Assembly (NCBI RefSeq): GCF_016545825.1
Contig: NC_052616.1
Span: 54,569,716 to 54,633,715, forward strand
Origin: Eucalyptus grandis
Taxonomy: Eukaryota > Streptophyta > Magnoliopsida > Myrtales > Myrtaceae
Direction of reading: 5' to 3'
DNA length: 64,000 nucleotides
The notes under the pieces: generated by a model
The model's database searches: none
Told to the model about the DNA's origin: nothing
Seen by the model: only the letters and a program-made list of their open reading frames with translations
Translations under genes and position numbers: made by a program
Part shown: one piece after another, positions 61,695 to 64,000 of the stretch
Layout of the letters: each line of letters begins with the position of its first letter
Numbering within the stretch: position 1 is the stretch's first letter

Positions 61695-61947
61695 GCGGCA
61701 GGGAACACCTCAGTAGGGTTCGACGTGATCTATGCAATGGTGCAGTGCACACCGGACTTGACGGAGCAGCGATGCATTGACTGCCTGGTGAAAGTCATCT
61801 CGAGGCTCGCGGGCTGCTGTGCCGGGAGGATAGGAGTGAATTACATGGCGCCGAGTTGCCAGTTCCGGTATGAGACCAGTTATCGGTTCCTCAACCCCAT
61901 CGGCGAGCCACTTCCGCAATTGCCTCCACCACCGCCTCCACCACCAG

Positions 61948-62645
61948 GTACATTGGCTCTTGTCTTGGAGTTAGGTACACGGGGTTTGTGTTTTTATTTT
62001 TCTACAATCCAAGTGGATTATGATCATCTGAATTATCAATTATGTGGATTCCACTTGAGATTCACACCGTTAATCGTTCAATGAGCTAAATCTACATGCT
62101 CTATTTACCATGCAACTTCTGTTTGGATCGATATATGGTCTATAGACCACACAATATTGTTTGTCCGCGTTGGATATTTGCTTTTTTGCTAAATTATGGT
62201 TCGGTCCATTTATTCAGTAAAAGTGGGCATGAGTCCATGTCTTTATCTTGGCTAATAGTCAACTAACCTAGTCACTTTATCACAACTTATGACAATCATA
62301 GCTCTCAAGCTGTCACATGAGATATTTAATTTAATAATAGCAGATGTTCGTTGCTTCTCATCATTCAGTCACCACCAATTTGATGTTTCGCATCAATGCA
62401 GAAAGTTTTTTCAACAATGAAAGAATCTTTGCTTGACGAAATCAAGAAATCCGAGTAAACTTACCTTGAGTTATCGAAGAATGGCGTGATGTATATTTTT
62501 CACATCGTAACCTGTGGTGCGTTCTGTCTTCTTGTTATATGTTTGCAACATGCGTTTCGTTTCCGCATTCAGATTGCTGCTCTAATAATTTCTCCAGTGT
62601 ATTACTCAGTAATCAGTTAGTAATGATCAAAAATTGCTCTTGCAG
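61948..62645 (+). other. CRK2 intron 1
   Basis: GTACAT donor at 61948 and TTGCAG acceptor at 62640-62645, 698 bases, phase 1 as in CRK1 (12355-12742, 388 bases). A/T-rich; nothing else recognised. Confidence 0.75.
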
Positions 62646-63647
62646 GTGGAAAGGGCAATTCGACGGGGACCGTGATCATTGCGGCCGCCACAAGTTTTTC
62701 TGCAGGACTTGTTATCGGCATTCTCATACTCTTGATAGAGAAATGGAAGAAGCAGCAGCGCGGAGAAAGAATTGAAGGTGAGTTTTTGCATTTTGGCATT
62801 TGAACATCAACTGATAGGAGGTTAAAAAGATCACGAAAATAATGAAGTTGACCAATTACTACGGCGTTTGCACCAGAAAAATAGCAAGAGCTGCACGGGT
62901 TGAGAATTTCGAAAAAACATGGAATTGATAGTTCCATCTTTTCCTTTCATGCGTACTGCTCGTACATGCCCATGTACACATTTCTCATTGTCCATAGTTA
63001 CCATTGGCTGATTATGCAGGCCAAAATAGCAAGTTGAATGCTGGTGCAATTATATAATCTAAAAGTTTGTGAGACTTTCATTAAGAAAACCATGAAAAGA
63101 AAATGATTCTCTCTAGGTGAAGTTGAGGATGAAATTAACACGGTGGCGTCACTGCAATTTGATTTCGGCACTATCAGAGCAGCAACTGATAACTTCTCTA
63201 ATTCCCGAAAGCTTGGACAAGGCGGTTTTGGTGCTGTTTACATGGTAATAATTGACAAAGCATCCTCCAGTCTCTTGTATTCAGAATTTTAGCAATAAAA
63301 TGGTCACAGATGACATCAATTTGATTCTCTTTGAAATGCTTCAATGTACCAATCAATACTCACATGGACCTACTTTGATGAAAATTTAGGGCCGGCTCTC
63401 CAACGGACTGGACATCGCAGTGAAACGACTGTCCAGTAATTCCAGCCAAGGTGAAGTAGAATTCATGAACGAGGTCATGTTACTAACTAGGCTACAACAT
63501 AGGAACTTAGTTAGGCTCTTAGGTTTCTGTCTAGAAGGAGTCGAACGACTTCTCATTTACGAATTTCTGCCCAATTCGAGCCTTGACCAGATCATAATCG
63601 GTATGTTTCTTGGGTTTCATTCATGAAATTAGATCCTCATGAATTGA

Positions 63648-63923
<276 letters not shown>

Positions 63924-64000
63924 TAGTAAGTGCATCAACATCCTAGAGTTAACACTTACTAAAAGAACAAAGGCATACTATAGAGCTAATATAATGGACT

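Overview
This is a plant nuclear window, most likely from a woody eudicot. Myrtaceae is only a guess, based on the style of the repeats. Most of it is nested transposable elements. The only host-gene material belongs to the receptor-like kinase / Gnk2 (DUF26, stress-antifungal) world: two cysteine-rich receptor-like kinase (CRK) loci, one antisense single-domain Gnk2 gene, and scattered relics of another receptor kinase. Every gene seen here is broken at least once.

Layout. 1-4691: minus-strand Ogre/Tat-type Ty3 LTR with its primer-binding site; its internal region runs off the left edge. 4692-10108: minus-strand Copia remnant (integrase, protease, gag, PBS, LTR), split by a solo Gypsy LTR (4948-7923) with a perfect CACCA target duplication. 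11386-11759 (-): single-domain secreted Gnk2 pseudogene, head-to-head with CRK1 (12015-15122, +). CRK1 keeps part of one DUF26 domain, a TM exon and a complete kinase exon series, with a perfect ATT-repeat tract of about 230 bp in its last intron. 17188-27372: complete but degenerate minus-strand Gypsy (chromovirus-like) element with target duplication CTTTA; it belongs to the same family as the solo LTR at 4948. 28607-31940: truncated plus-strand Gypsy element. 33578-36238: second, diverged Ogre/Tat-type LTR. 39142-40558: non-autonomous Mutator-like element. 40614-56260: a receptor-kinase relic whose TM-like exon and P-loop exons are separated by a LINE (about 41000-56042). The LINE is itself interrupted by a 9.5-kb SIRE-type Copia element (46161-55674, target duplication CCTAG). 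57990-58400: hAT transposase remnant. 60235 to the right edge: CRK2, whose first exon is split by a 926-bp solo LTR (target duplication AGTAT) of the same SIRE-like family as the 9.5-kb element.

How it fits together. The region looks like a tandem CRK/Gnk2 locus eroded by successive retrotransposon insertions. Nesting gives a relative order: receptor-kinase relic, then LINE, then SIRE-type Copia; and CRK2, then SIRE-family solo LTR; and old Copia, then Gypsy solo LTR. Many frame breaks are single-base deletions, and differences between the paired LTRs of the elements are also mostly 1-3 base indels. Part of the apparent pseudogenisation may therefore be consensus error in the assembly. No prokaryotic-type system, CRISPR array, rRNA or tRNA gene was found.
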